Source: Linyphia triangularis (taxonomy: Eukaryota > Arthropoda > Arachnida > Araneae > Linyphiidae). Taken from it: a stretch of DNA of 64,000 bases. Below, one piece after another: positions 11,687 to 22,695 of this stretch. Every line of letters begins with the position of its first letter. The first letter of the stretch is position 1. The stretch lies in contig OZ021730.1 in the NCBI GenBank assembly GCA_963978545.1, positions 7,323,796 to 7,387,795 of the forward strand, in the 5' to 3' direction. Made by a program: the position numbers and the translations under genes. A model generated the notes under the pieces. That model worked only from the letters and a program-made list of their open reading frames with translations. It did no database searches and was not told the DNA's origin.

Positions 11687-12835
11687 ATGGAAAGTACACA
11701 ATCTTCTTCTTCTCCCCCCAGCGGGGAGCAACAAAGTGCTCAAGCGTTAAATCGCATTATTGGCAAGTTTTTTGTGGTGCATCGTAAGGAGGGATCCTTT
11801 GAAAAGGTCTCTCCTTTCTTAATAGAGAAAACTTTGAAATCGTTGGTTGGTGAAACGGCTTCAGTTAAAAAACTGAGGTCCGGTGACCTATTAGTTGAAG
11901 TTTGCAACCATCAGCAAGCTAAAAACATCTTAAAAATTGAAAATTTTGGCTCACTCCCGGTAACGGTAACTGAACATGGTTCCCTTATTAAATCTCGTGG
12001 TGTTGTGTCTGAATCAGACCTGTACCATACAGCGGAGGACGAGATACTCGATCACCTTCGTGATCAGAATGTTTCAGCCGTCCACCGCATAACAATACGA
12101 CGAGATGGGAATATATTACCAACTAAACATCTAATTATCACTTTTGATTTACCCACATTACCATCGCACGTAAAAGCCGGATATCTGAACTGCCGTGTAC
12201 GTCCATATATACCGAACCCACTACGCTGTTTCAAGTGCCAAAAATATGGTTACTCACAAACAGCTTGCCGTGGGAAAACGGAAACATGCGCACGTTGTTC
12301 AGGTACTGGACATGATAGTGCTAACTGCAAAGCACCCGAGAAGTGTGTCAATTGTGATGGCACACATCCGTCATACTCTCGATCATGTCCACAGTGGGTA
12401 AAAGAAAAAGAAATACAGACCCCCGTGCGAGTGAACCAGAATTTGTCTTACTTCGAAGCTAAAAAACTATTTGAGTCTAGGACACCTCGTGTTGGTGTTG
12501 CCTATGCTGATGTTTGCAAAAAAACTTTCATCAGCAAAAGCACACAAACTGAAACTGAGCTTGCATCATCTCTTATCAAGTTACCTCAACGACCATCTAT
12601 AGAGGTAACGAAACGACCAACGATTTTAAAGAAATCTCTAGCCAAATCTAAGGCTTTGCAGACAATAAAACTGAAATCAGCTAAAGGGGGATTCTCTCGA
12701 GAGAAGCTCTCTAACCCTTTTAATATCCTTCGTTCATTTAGAGATGCGGATGTGGTGAATCTTTACCCATCTGATGATGACGAAGATATTAGTGAAGAGC
12801 CTGATCCCCATTTAAATTTTACCTTAAATAAATAA
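11687..12835 (+). CDS. LINE J ORF1, zinc-knuckle nucleic-acid-binding protein
   Basis: Open from the ATG at 11687 for 382 codons. The start was chosen because it aligns with the ATG of the other copies; the frame is open further upstream only through a TTG. The N-terminal part (KVSPFLIEKTLKS, LRSGDLLVEV) is an RNA-binding-like region shared by all ORF1s here. About residues 180-240 hold three CCHC knuckles: CFKCQKYGYSQTAC, CARCSGTGHDSANC and CVNCDGTHPSYSRSC. The protein is expected to coat the element RNA in a ribonucleoprotein particle. The TAA overlaps the ORF2 ATG by one base. The element lacks most of ORF2 and cannot move by itself. Confidence 0.92.
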   Translation: MESTQSSSSPPSGEQQSAQALNRIIGKFFVVHRKEGSFEKVSPFLIEKTLKSLVGETASVKKLRSGDLLVEVCNHQQAKNILKIENFGSLPVTVTEHGSLIKSRGVVSESDLYHTAEDEILDHLRDQNVSAVHRITIRRDGNILPTKHLIITFDLPTLPSHVKAGYLNCRVRPYIPNPLRCFKCQKYGYSQTACRGKTETCARCSGTGHDSANCKAPEKCVNCDGTHPSYSRSCPQWVKEKEIQTPVRVNQNLSYFEAKKLFESRTPRVGVAYADVCKKTFISKSTQTETELASSLIKLPQRPSIEVTKRPTILKKSLAKSKALQTIKLKSAKGGFSREKLSNPFNILRSFRDADVVNLYPSDDDEDISEEPDPHLNFTLNK

Positions 12836-13141
12836 TGGCTTCTTTTGTTTCTTGGAACTGTCGCGGTTTTAGGTCTAGGAAGGATGATGTGAAGAACATT
12901 ATTTCACTTTACCATCCAGCATGTTTGGCCCTTCAAGAAACTTTCTTGAAGGATACATATACATCTAAGATCCGTAGGTATAGTTGCATTAGGAAAGATG
13001 TTACCCGTGGTAATACAGTGTCTGGAGGAGTATGTCTTTTTATTGCTCATGATAACCCCAGCACTGTAATTACACTACGCACATATCTACAGGCTGTGGC
13101 TGCGAGACTTCATTTACAGTCCCTTCTCACAATCTGTTGCC
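12835..13141 (+). pseudogene. LINE J ORF2, first 102 codons only
   Basis: Starts MASFVSWNCRGFRSRKDD, the N-terminus of the AP-type endonuclease, and includes ALQETFLK with the conserved Glu. Homology ends at LLTICC (13141); the frame then runs into unrelated Gypsy antisense sequence. Confidence 0.9.
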
Positions 13142-13270
13142 GTCGCTGGGCTGGTCGACAGGTGCCATTGTGCCAAGAGTATGAAGGGAAGTTTGTGAAT
13201 TGATAAGTTTGTGATTTTTCAAATCAATCAGAAGGTTAAAGTTAGTGAGAAAGTCTGCTCCTATAATGGG
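13142..13270 (-). pseudogene. Gypsy fragment, sequence after the protease domain
   Basis: The minus-strand peptide IIGADFLTNFNLLIDLKNH is the usual flap-to-C-terminal segment after a Gypsy aspartic protease (IIGxDFL). It is the direct continuation of the protease fragment at 33285-33556. The two were separated when LINE A inserted between them; 13257-13270 is the left copy of that 14-bp target duplication. The left edge (13141/13142) joins LINE J without LTR sequence. Confidence 0.85.
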
Positions 13271-13453
13271 TTTGATGTTAGTTTTAATGGCACAAGGTCC
13301 GGTTTCGGACATGCTGCGCCAAACTCAAGATAAAATAATAAAACCAGTTAAAATATAAAACCTATGTGTAAAACACTAAAAACAGAGGTATAAATATAAA
13401 AAAGAGTGACAAAAGATGTTGGCCAGCAACTTGACGAAAATAGTAAAATGGAA

Positions 13454-13664
13454 CTAGATGTGATTTAAAAACCTAATGTCATTTAAAAATGAAAAAAGAT
13501 TTGAATGGGGATTTTCTCCAATCAAATCGTGCAAGTTTAAAATTGTGCTATTAAAATATTTAAGGCGTTGTTGATTAAAAGCAGGACAGACAATTAAAAT
13601 ATGAAAAACAGTAAAATCAGTTCGACAAGAAAGACAAAATGGAGGATTTTCCCCCAATAAAAGA
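13454..13664 (-). pseudogene. LINE A ORF2, C-terminal segment (third piece)
   Basis: Encodes the last part of ORF2: Cys-x2-Cys at CLSCRTDF, His and Cys in FHILIVC, and the family's terminal FLNHI before the stop at 13454. It is separated from the rest by LINE G, inserted at 13664/13665. The 3' untranslated region and hairpin (13284-13325) follow down to 13271. Confidence 0.9.
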
Positions 13665-13788
13665 CAGTTTTGTTGATATTTTGTTTTATTTTATGATTTT
13701 TGTTGCTTGCCGGCAGGCTCTATCCCCGATAATGAGGACTCCATGGTGGGTGGGACTCTAGTGCCCGAATTTATCTTCCTTTTATTTC

Positions 13789-14934
13789 ATGGCAAACAAA
13801 ACTTCTTTCTCTTCTCCCCCTCGAGGGGAGCAACATCGACAAGACAATTCTAATCACCTTGCTGTTAAATTCTTTATTGTTCGGAGAGAAGAGGGTTCCT
13901 TTGAAAAGGTCTCTCCCTTCTTAATTGAAAAAGTATTAAAATCCCAGATTGGAGACACTGCTTCAGTAAAAAAACTAAGGTCTGGTGACCTTTTAGTTGA
14001 AGTAAAAAATGAAACCCAGGCTAAGAATATTTTAAAGTTAGTATCTTTTGGAACCTTTCCCGTGACTGTTACTAAACACGGCTCTCTCAACAAATCTCGT
14101 GGTGTAATATCTGAGAGTGATCTCTTTCATACAACGGAGGAGGAGATCTTGGACCATCTACGTGACCAACAAGTCTCAGCAGTGCATCGCATAACTATAC
14201 GCAAAGATGGGAATATCTTGCCTACAAAACATCTGATATTAACCTTTGATCTTCCCACTTTGCCAACACACGTTAAGGCTGGGTATCTAAACTGTAAAAC
14301 CCGACCGTACATACCGAACCCACTTCGCTGCTTTAAATGCCAAAGATTTGGACATTCCCAAACGGCTTGCAGCGGGGAAATTGAAATCTGTGCACGCTGT
14401 GCAGGAAGTGGCCATGGTAGTAGTACATGCACCCTACCTGAAAAGTGCGTCAATTGTAAAGGAGCTCATCCATCTTTCTCCCGGAAATGTCCCAAGTGGA
14501 TTGAGGAGAAAGAGATACAAACCGTTCGTGCCAACCAAAACTTGACGTACTTTGAGGCAAAAAAACAGGTAGAGGCCCGGACTCCTCGTGTTGGCGTTGC
14601 ATATGCTGACGCTTGTAAAAAGTCAGTGTCTCAGAAAAGCACACAGACAGAGAGCCTTTCACTGCCAGTTACTAGATTACCCCAAAGGGAATCTTCTTCA
14701 CAAATAGTTAAAAAAACAATAATAGTTAAAAAATCTCTAGCAAAGTCCAAAGCTTTGCAATCAATAAAGCTAAAATCAGCAAAGGGTTTTACTCTAAGAG
14801 ATAAATCTACCAACCCTTTTAACATCATTGGCTCTCTTAGAGATTCAGATGAGGTGAAATTATACCCATCTGATGACGATGAGATCCTTGAAGAAGATCC
14901 CGACCCCCCTTTAAAATTTTCTTTTAATAATTAA
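13789..14934 (+). CDS. LINE G ORF1, zinc-knuckle nucleic-acid-binding protein
   Basis: 381 codons from ATG at 13789. Residues about 25-175 form the conserved N-terminal region (FFIVRREEGSFEKVSPFLIE, LRSGDLLVEVK, RITIRKDGNILPTKHLIL in part). CCHC knuckles lie at about 181-194 (CFKCQRFGHSQTAC), 200-213 (CARCAGSGHGSSTC) and 220-234 (CVNCKGAHPSFSRKC). The C-terminal third is basic (KKSLAKSKALQSIKLKSAKG) and ends in an acidic patch (YPSDDDE). It should bind element RNA and act as a chaperone. The TAA and the ORF2 ATG share one base (TAATG at 14932-14936), suggesting translation by termination and reinitiation. Confidence 0.95.
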   Translation: MANKTSFSSPPRGEQHRQDNSNHLAVKFFIVRREEGSFEKVSPFLIEKVLKSQIGDTASVKKLRSGDLLVEVKNETQAKNILKLVSFGTFPVTVTKHGSLNKSRGVISESDLFHTTEEEILDHLRDQQVSAVHRITIRKDGNILPTKHLILTFDLPTLPTHVKAGYLNCKTRPYIPNPLRCFKCQRFGHSQTACSGEIEICARCAGSGHGSSTCTLPEKCVNCKGAHPSFSRKCPKWIEEKEIQTVRANQNLTYFEAKKQVEARTPRVGVAYADACKKSVSQKSTQTESLSLPVTRLPQRESSSQIVKKTIIVKKSLAKSKALQSIKLKSAKGFTLRDKSTNPFNIIGSLRDSDEVKLYPSDDDEILEEDPDPPLKFSFNN

Positions 14935-17900
14935 TGGCTTCTTTTGTTTCTTGGGACTGTCGCGGTTTTAGGTCTAGGAAGGATGATGTGAAGAACATCA
15001 TTTCACTTTATCATCCAGCATGTTTGGCACTTCAAGAAACCCTCTTGAAGGATTCTTGTATATCTAAGATCCGTGGGTATAGTTGCATTAGAAAAGATGT
15101 TACCCGTAGTAATACAGTGTCTGGAGGAGTTTGCCTTTTTATCTCTCATGATTACCCCAGCACTGTACTCACACTGCGCACATCTCTGCAGGCTGTGGCT
15201 GCGAGACTTCATATACAGTCCCTTCTCACAGTCTGTTGCCTATACCTACCGCCACATGCTATCATCCGCCAAGAGGAGTTGAATGACCTTATTGATCAGC
15301 TTCCAGTACCATTTTTACTGCTCGGTGACCTTAATGGACACAGTACAATGTGGGGTAATGCTAATACGAACCCTCGTGGGAGACAGATAGAAAAGTTGCT
15401 GTCTGATCACTGTCTATGCCTCCTGAATAATGAGGAGAAAACGTATTTTCATGAACCCACTAGAACATTCCATTCACTTGACTTAGCCATTTGTTCCCCT
15501 ATACTTTTTCCATATTTGAATTTTGCTGTTGGAAGTGATCTACACAACAGTGATCACTTCCCTGTCCTCATTTCCCATGCAGGTAGTAGCGTGACCAACC
15601 GTCTACCTACTTACAAATACAATAGGGCAAATTGGGATAAATTTTCTGAATTGGCTGTTATATCGGGAACAATGGTGGACAGTGAGGATGTTGATACTGC
15701 TGTCCAAAATGTCACTGAAGCAATTTTAAATGCCGCTGACTCCTCCATTCCTAAGACATCACCTAGAGCACTGCGGCGCTGTAAACCATACTGGAATGCA
15801 GATTGTCATTCTGCATACAAGAAACAAAAGAAGCTATGGGGTATCTTCCGCAGATACCCAACTACAGGAAACCTTATCGCCTTTAAAAAGGCAAAGGCAG
15901 TTGCTCGCAAGGTTAGACGTCAAAGTCAGAAGGATTCTTGGATAAGTTATGTCTCTTCGATTACATCCAAAACATCAAGCAAGCAGTTGTGGAAGAAGGT
16001 TAGAGCAGCCAACGGTTTGTATCCGGATTATTCTTGTCCGATACTTCAAACCGGAGCTGCTGTGTTCTCTTCCCCTGAAGATGTTGCTAACCTTATCGGT
16101 GAAACTTTTGAAAGTGTATCCAGTTCCGATTCTTATAGTCCTGCTTTTCTTGTGACTAAGAGTCAAGCTGAACGGACTGGAATTAATTTCAAAAGTAATA
16201 TTGAATATTCCTACAACTGTGACCTTAAGATGTACGAATTGAAGAGTGCTTTATCTAAAGCACATAACACCAGTCCAGGTCCCGATGGGATCAGTTACCA
16301 AATGCTCCGCCATTTAAGTCCAGATTCTCTTTTTAACATCCTTTTTCTCTTTAATAGAATCTGGAAGGAGAACATCTTTCCTACTTTGTGGCGGGAAGCT
16401 ACTGTAATCCCCATTCTGAAACCTGGAAAGGATCCCAAGGATCCTCTGAACTATCGACCGATAGCATTAACGAGCTGCCTCTGTAAGACCTTTGAACGTA
16501 TTGTAAACGCCCGACTCTCTTATATGTTAGAAAAAGATGGATGTATTTCACCTTTCCAGAGTGGATTCCGACGAGGGCGGTCCACTCTTGATAACATCGT
16601 GAAACTAGAAACAGATGTTCGTAATGCCTTTGTGCAGAGGAATCATCTAGTTTCAATCTTTTTCGACATTGAGAAGGCGTATGATCATACGTGGCGATAT
16701 GGTATCCTGCAAACTCTATTTAATTTTGGTTTTAAGGGTAATCTGCCCCTTTTTATTCAAAATTTTTTATCATCTCGTGTTTTTAGAGTTCGCATTGGAA
16801 CTTCATTTTCAAATTATTTTAACCAATCTGAGGGAGTTCCTCAAGGTTGTGTTTTAAGTGTCACCCTTTTTAATCTTCATATCAGCAACATCCTTCATGT
16901 CCTTTCACCCTTTGTTCATGGAACTTTGTATGTTGATGATTTGCAAATCTCGTGCCAAGGATCAAACATGCACTTAATTGAACGTCAGTTACAAACTGCT
17001 GTTAACAGACTTGTAGAATGGTGTGACAAAAACGGCCATAAACTGTCACCATCTAAAAGCAGTTGCATCCACTTCTGTAGGAGGAGGGGTCTTCACCCTG
17101 ACCCTGAAATCCACATACGCAATTCTCCAATCCCAGTTGTGAATCAGATAAGATACTTGGGAGTCATTTTCGACAGCAAGTTGAATTTTCTTCCACATAT
17201 TTTATACTTGCGCAAGAAGTGCGATAGGTCTCTTAATATCCTCAAAGTACTTTCAAATACTTCTTGGGGTGCTGACCGCACTTCTTTGCTGCGTATTTAC
17301 CAATCTGTAATTTTATCTCGCATTGATTATGGATGTGTTGCGTATGGGTCTGCAGGAGTATCCCTTCTACGAAGATTGGATACTGTCCATCACACTGCTG
17401 CCCGTATTTGTTCAGGAGCATTTCGCACTTCACCCATTGAAAGTCTGTTGACAGAGTGTAGTCTACTTCCACTTGACTTGAGACGGAAAAAATTAAGCGC
17501 CAACTACTACTGTAGAATTATGTCTGATCCTTTTCACCCTTTACGTAAGTTGAGACTTGATACTTATCTTGGTAGGTTATATGATGCTCGTCCATCTAAC
17601 ATCCGACCACTTTCTGAAAGAGCGAAATCCATCTTGATGGATGCAGCTCTAAGTGACGTAGTTACCCAAACATTTACCACTCAATCCTTTCCACCGTGGG
17701 ATATTCCATCTATCCACTTTCTCAATCCATTTGCGATGTATTGCAAGGCAGACACTGCCCCAGAAATTTTGCAAAAAATCTTTTGTGATCACCGCTCTCA
17801 GTATGCTGACTATGAAGCAGTTTTTACTGATGGATCCAAAGCAGGTGAACGTGTTGGCTGTGGTACTGTGTCCGACACATCCACAGTCGCTTTTACACTT

Positions 17901-18611
17901 CATAAATCCTGCTCGGTTTTCACTTCTGAGATGACAGCAATTTCTTGTGCACTGCTGCATATCTCACTCTGCCACAATCGCAAATTTTGTGTGTATACTG
18001 ACAGTTTAAGTTCTTTGTCAAGTCTGGAGCAGGTTAAAACCAATAGCCATCCACTTGCGTTTGACATTTTGTCAAAGTTACACACACTTGAGAGGAAAGG
18101 ATTTACTATATTATTCTGCTGGGTACCTAGTCACATGGGAATTTCAGGCAATGAATTGGCTGATTCTGCTGCTAAAGCGGCTTCAATCCCGCTGCAGCAG
18201 CCAGTTCCCTACCAAGATATTAAGACATCAATTCACAAGTTCATATTATCCTTACGTCAAGAAACATGGGATTTGCAGGTTAATAACAAACTTCATTTCA
18301 TCAAAAATCACCTTCGTAAATGGCCAGTTAATCCTATGCGTCGGACAGATGTCAAACTGACTCGTCTGCGCATTGGTCATACCCGATTGACGCATCGACA
18401 CCTATTGCTGGGAGAAGATCCACCTGTTTGCGATACTTGTCGTTGCGATCTTTCTGTGGCTCATATTTTAATTTCTTGTCCAAAGTTCCAGTCACATCGT
18501 CTTAGGTTTTTTAAATGTACCAGTTTAAGTCTTCAAGATTTGATTGGGGAAACTCCCCATCCAAATCTTTTTGCATTTTTAAGATCAATCGGGTTTTTAA
18601 ATCACATCTAG
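14934..18611 (+). CDS. LINE G ORF2, endonuclease-RT-RNase H polyprotein, 1225 aa
   Basis: Uninterrupted 1225-residue frame. Residues 1-220: AP-type endonuclease (SWDCRG, ALQET, LLGDLNGHS, SDHFPV); the first motif is WNCRG in other copies, so Asn-8 has become Asp here. About 500-740: reverse transcriptase with FQSGFRRGRSTLDN, FFDIEKAYD near 577, EGVPQGCVLS and YVDDLQ near 665. About 960-1085: RNase H with FTDGSK, the Glu of SEMTAI, YTDSLSS and WVPSHMGISGNELAD. About 1165-1185: Cys-x2-Cys...His-x4-Cys (CDTCRCDL, AHILISC). It nicks the target, primes on it and copies the element RNA. The RNase H domain places it with I/R1/LOA-type members of the Jockey superfamily. Confidence 0.95.
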   Translation: MASFVSWDCRGFRSRKDDVKNIISLYHPACLALQETLLKDSCISKIRGYSCIRKDVTRSNTVSGGVCLFISHDYPSTVLTLRTSLQAVAARLHIQSLLTVCCLYLPPHAIIRQEELNDLIDQLPVPFLLLGDLNGHSTMWGNANTNPRGRQIEKLLSDHCLCLLNNEEKTYFHEPTRTFHSLDLAICSPILFPYLNFAVGSDLHNSDHFPVLISHAGSSVTNRLPTYKYNRANWDKFSELAVISGTMVDSEDVDTAVQNVTEAILNAADSSIPKTSPRALRRCKPYWNADCHSAYKKQKKLWGIFRRYPTTGNLIAFKKAKAVARKVRRQSQKDSWISYVSSITSKTSSKQLWKKVRAANGLYPDYSCPILQTGAAVFSSPEDVANLIGETFESVSSSDSYSPAFLVTKSQAERTGINFKSNIEYSYNCDLKMYELKSALSKAHNTSPGPDGISYQMLRHLSPDSLFNILFLFNRIWKENIFPTLWREATVIPILKPGKDPKDPLNYRPIALTSCLCKTFERIVNARLSYMLEKDGCISPFQSGFRRGRSTLDNIVKLETDVRNAFVQRNHLVSIFFDIEKAYDHTWRYGILQTLFNFGFKGNLPLFIQNFLSSRVFRVRIGTSFSNYFNQSEGVPQGCVLSVTLFNLHISNILHVLSPFVHGTLYVDDLQISCQGSNMHLIERQLQTAVNRLVEWCDKNGHKLSPSKSSCIHFCRRRGLHPDPEIHIRNSPIPVVNQIRYLGVIFDSKLNFLPHILYLRKKCDRSLNILKVLSNTSWGADRTSLLRIYQSVILSRIDYGCVAYGSAGVSLLRRLDTVHHTAARICSGAFRTSPIESLLTECSLLPLDLRRKKLSANYYCRIMSDPFHPLRKLRLDTYLGRLYDARPSNIRPLSERAKSILMDAALSDVVTQTFTTQSFPPWDIPSIHFLNPFAMYCKADTAPEILQKIFCDHRSQYADYEAVFTDGSKAGERVGCGTVSDTSTVAFTLHKSCSVFTSEMTAISCALLHISLCHNRKFCVYTDSLSSLSSLEQVKTNSHPLAFDILSKLHTLERKGFTILFCWVPSHMGISGNELADSAAKAASIPLQQPVPYQDIKTSIHKFILSLRQETWDLQVNNKLHFIKNHLRKWPVNPMRRTDVKLTRLRIGHTRLTHRHLLLGEDPPVCDTCRCDLSVAHILISCPKFQSHRLRFFKCTSLSLQDLIGETPHPNLFAFLRSIGFLNHI

Positions 18612-18821
18612 TGTTTTAAACATATCCATTTTTAAAATTTTATTAACATCTTCATTTTAGAAATGTGATTTTAACATTCTTAAATTATATTCTGTCACCT
18701 CTCATCATATTTATAATTCATCTTCCATCCTAGTTTTTCTTTTATCTTTTGTTTTGGCGCAGCATGGCTCTTGTGTTGCCTTTGCGCCATAAAACCTCAA
18801 TCAATCAAACAAACAAACAAA
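18612..18821 (+). other. LINE G 3' untranslated region with terminal hairpin
   Basis: AT-rich tail ending in a hairpin with arms GGCGCA (18756-18761) and TGCGCC (18783-18788), then a CAATCAAT/CAAACAAA repeat. The same design recurs at the 3' end of every LINE with a tail in the window, and is probably the site the reverse transcriptase recognises. Confidence 0.75.
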
Positions 18822-20225
18822 CCCCCAATAAAAGATGACGGTGAGTGAAACGAGTGTGTCCAATACGGAGTCTTGTCAATTTAACGTCAGTCTTCCGCAT
18901 TGGTGCAATGGTCCACTGATGAATGGTGGGTTTAATGGAGTGCAACTTGTTGCTGAGTTGCATATCCCAAGATTCTTGCCACAAGGAGTTAAAGAACTTC
19001 TTGGTGTACGCCTTTATGTCAACTAATGGAACGGCATGTTGCAATATGACAGAAGCTGCCTTTGCAGCGCTATCAGCAAGCTCGTTACCTTTAATACCTA
19101 CGTGACTCGGCACCCAACAAAAAACAATATCAAAGCCTTCATTTCTAATTGATTTTAAAATGTTAAAAATATTTGACACTACTGGATGGCAGTTAGTGTC
19201 ATAGTGCTCCAGCTGCTTTAATACACTCATACTGTCTGTGTATATGCAGAAATTACGATGGGGACTCCTAGATATTAATTGGAGGGCTTGGGAAATTGCC
19301 ACTGCTTCGGCAGTGTATACAGAACAGGAAGGATGAAGCCTGTAGCTATGAGTTGTGTTATCAAGAATGACACCACAACCGACGTATCCTATTCCTTTCG
19401 ACCCATCAGTAAATACTGGCAAGTATGTACTATACTGACAGCTGTGTTGATGGAATAACTGTTGGTAAATGGCTGGAGCAGTATCAGATTTAAAATGTGA
19501 AATGAAGGGGTTAAAATGAGGGAAAGATGAAAAATCCCATGGTGGGAACCATATGCCTTCGTTTATCTGCACAGTAACATCACTCAAGTCTGTATTGTTA
19601 AGCATAGTTTTAACCCGTTCACTAAATGGAAGAATGTGAGATGGGCGAGCAACATAAAGGCGATTCAAATTAGGAGCAAGGATCATGGGTTTCAAAGGGT
19701 GAGAGGACATGGATAAAACTTTAAAATAAAAATTGATCGCCAACTTTTTCCTTCTGAGATCAAGAGGAAGCTGGTAGCATTCTATGGCCAGACTAGAAAT
19801 GGGTGATGTTCTAAATGCACCAGAGCATATCCTCATGGCCGAGTTGTGAATGGTGTCCAATCTGCGCAAGACGGAGTCTCGAGCTGAACCATAGGCAATA
19901 CATCCATAGTCGATACGAGATAGAATGATCGACTGATACACTCGGAGTAAGGATGTGCGATCAGCACCCCAAGATGTATTAGACAGCACTTTGAGGATTT
20001 TCAATGACTTTTCGCACTTCTTCCGTAGAGAGAGAACATGCGGAAGAAAAGTCAGTTTACTGTCAAAAATCACTCCTAGGAACCGTATCTCATTAACAAC
20101 AGGGATAGGGGTGTTGCGAATATGGATAGCAGGATCAGGATGGAGGTTCCTTTTTCTGCAGAAATGGACACAGTTGCTCTTCGTAGGAGAAAGTGTATGG
20201 CCGTTCTGATCACACCACTGAACAA
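18822..20225 (-). pseudogene. LINE A ORF2, middle segment (RT end, RNase H)
   Basis: The minus-strand frame is open across the segment. It starts in the RT thumb (CDQNGHTLSPTKSNC, then FDSKLTFLPHVLSLRKKCEK in part), continues with FTDGSKG, the Glu of TAEAVAIS, YTDSMS and WVPSHVGIKGNELAD of RNase H, and stops where LINE G interrupts it after HRHLLLG. TSD copies lie at both ends (18822-18835 and 20211-20225). It has the same frame as the segments at 29377-31468 and 13454-13664. Confidence 0.93.
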
Positions 20226-22695
20226 TAGGGCAAATTGGGAAAAATTTACCGAGTTGGCTATTATATCAGGAACAATGGTGGATAGTGAGGATGTTGATAC
20301 TGCTGTCCAAAATGTCACTGAAGCAATTTTAAAGGCTGCTGACTCCTCTATTCCTAAGACTTCACCTAAAACATTGCGGCACTGTAAACCATACTGGAAT
20401 GCAGAATGTCAGTCTGCATACAAGAAACAAAAGAAGCTATGGGGTATCTTCCGCAGATACCCAACTACAGGTAACCTTATCGCCTTTAAAAAGGCAAAGG
20501 CAGTTGCTCGTAAGGTTAGACGTCAGAGTCAAAAGGATTCTTGGATAAGTTATGTCTCTTCGATTACATCTAAAACATCAAGTAAACAGTTGTGGAAGAA
20601 GGTTAGAGCAGCCAATGGTTTGTATCCGGAGTATTCTTGCCCTATACTTCAAACCGGAGCTGCTGTGTTCTCCTCCCCTGAAGATATTGCTAACCTTATC
20701 GGTGAAACTTTTGAAAGTGTATCCAGTTCCGATTCTTATAGTCCTACATTTTTAGTGACTAAGAATCGCGCTGAACGGACTGGAATTAATTTCAAAAGCA
20801 ATATTGAATATTCCTACAACTGTGACCTTAAGATGTACGAATTGAAGAGTGCTTTATCTAAAGCACATAACACCAGTCCAGGTCCAGATGGGATCAGTTA
20901 CCAAATGCTTCGCCACTTAAGTCCATATTCTCTTTTTAACATCCTTTTTCTCTTTAATCGAATCTGGAAGGAGAACATCTTTCCTACCTTGTGGCGGGAA
21001 GCTACTGTAATCCCCATTCTGAAACCTGGAAAGGATCCCAAGGATCCTCTGAGCTATCGACCGATAGCCTTAACGAGCTGCCTTTGTAAGACCTTTGAAC
21101 GTATTGTAAACGCCCGACTCTCTTACATGTTAGAAAAAGATAAATGTATATCACTTTTCCAGAGTGGGTTCCGACGAGGACGGTCCACTCTTGATAACAT
21201 CGTGAAACTAGAAACAGATATCCGCAATGCCTTTGTGCAAAGGAATCATCTAGTTTCAATCTTTTTCGACATTGAGAAGGCATATGATCATACGTGGCGA
21301 TATGGTATCCTGCAAACTCTATTTAATTTTGGTTTTAGGGGTAATCTGCCCCTTTTTATTCAAAATTTTTTATCATCTCGTGTTTTTAGAGTTCGCATTG
21401 GATCTTCATTTTCTAATTATTTTAACCAATCTGAGGGAGTTCCTCAAGGTTGTGTTTTAAGTGTCACCCTTTTTAATCTTCATATCAGCAACATCCTTCA
21501 TGTCCTTTCACCCTTTGTTCATGGAACTTTGTATGTTGATGATTTGCAAATCTCATGCCAAGGATCAAACATGCGCTTAATTGAACGTCAATTACAAACT
21601 GCTGTTAACAGACTTGTAGAATGGTGTGACAAAAACGGCCATAAACTGTCACCATCTAAAAGCAGTTGCATCCACTTCTGTAGGAGGAGGGGTCTTCACC
21701 CTGACCCTGAAATTCACATACGCAATTCTCCCATCCCAGTTGTGAATCAGATAAGATACCTGGGAGTTATCTTTGACAATAAGTTAAATTTTCTCCCACA
21801 TATTGTATACTTGCGCAAGAAGTGCGATAAATCGCTTAATATCCTCAAAGTACTTTCAAATACTTCTTGGGGAGCTGACCGCACTTCTTTGCTGCGTATC
21901 TACCAATCTGTAATCTTATCTCGCATTGATTACGGATGTGTTGCGTATGGGTCTGCAGGAGTATCCCTTCTACGAAGATTGGATACTGTCCATCACACTG
22001 CCGCCCGTATTTGTTCAGGTGCATTTCGCACTTCACCCATTGAAAGTCTGTTGACAGAGTGTAGTCTCCTTCCACTTGACTTGAGACGTAAAAAATTAAG
22101 CGCCAACTACTACTGTAGAATTATGTCTGATCCTTTTCACCCTTTACGTAAGTTGAGACTTGATGCCTATCTTGGTAGGTTATATGATGCTCGCTCATCG
22201 AACATCCGACCATTTTCTGAAAGAGCGAAATCCATCTTGTTGGATGCAGCTCTTAGTGACGTAGTTACCCAAACATTTACCACTCAATCCTTTCCACCGT
22301 GGGATATTCCATCTTTCCACTTTCTCAATCCATTTGCGATGTATTGCAAGGCAGACACTGCCCCAGAAATTTTTCAACAAATCTTTTGTGATCACCGCTC
22401 TCAGTATGCTGACTATGAAGCAGTATTTACTGATGGATCCAAAGCAGGTGAACGTGTTGGCTGTGGTACTGTGTCCGACACATCCACAGTCGCTTTTACA
22501 CTTCATAAATCCTGCTCGGTTTTCACTTCTGAGATGACAGCGATTTCTTGTGCACTGCTGCATATATCACTCTGCAACAATCGCAAATTTTGTGTGTATA
22601 CTGACAGTTTAAGCTCCCTGTCTAGTCTGAAGCACTTTAAGACCAATAGTCATCCAATTGCTTTTGACATTTTGTCAAAATTACACACACTTGAG
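20226..22695 (+). pseudogene. LINE H ORF2, first retained segment (linker, RT, start of RNase H)
   Basis: Open frame through RT (FQSGFRRGRSTLDN, FFDIEKAYDHTW, EGVPQGCVLS, YVDDLQ) and the first part of RNase H (FTDGSKAGERVGCG, YTDSLSS). It ends at LSKLHTLE where LINE I is inserted. Nearly identical to LINE G. The endonuclease was lost to 5' truncation. Confidence 0.93.

Larger units (their letters stand above)
11053..13141 (+). mobile_element. LINE J: complete 5' end, lost 3' end
   Basis: It begins with CCCCTCAGGGG and the ACTTTCTCAAAGT hairpin typical of the family's 5' terminus. A 630-base 5' untranslated region, an open ORF1 and the first 102 codons of ORF2 follow. Homology to LINE G stops at 13141, where Gypsy sequence begins. 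Losing the 3' end is the reverse of usual LINE truncation and points to later deletion or recombination. Confidence 0.9.
13665..18821 (+). mobile_element. LINE G: near-complete copy with both ORFs intact
   Basis: 5157 bases flanked by CCCCCAATAAAAGA at 13651-13664 and 18822-18835. It is truncated within the 5' untranslated region (compare 11560-11690 of LINE J), so it probably lacks the promoter end, but ORF1 and ORF2 are uninterrupted. The 3' end has the GGCGCA/TGCGCC hairpin at 18756-18788 and a CAAA repeat tail. It is close in sequence to H, C, D and F. Confidence 0.95.

Noticed and set aside
10703..13141. A single LINE with 5' inversion (twin priming)
   Set aside because: The minus-strand 3' piece and the plus-strand 5' piece belong to different subfamilies, and no flanking duplication is present.
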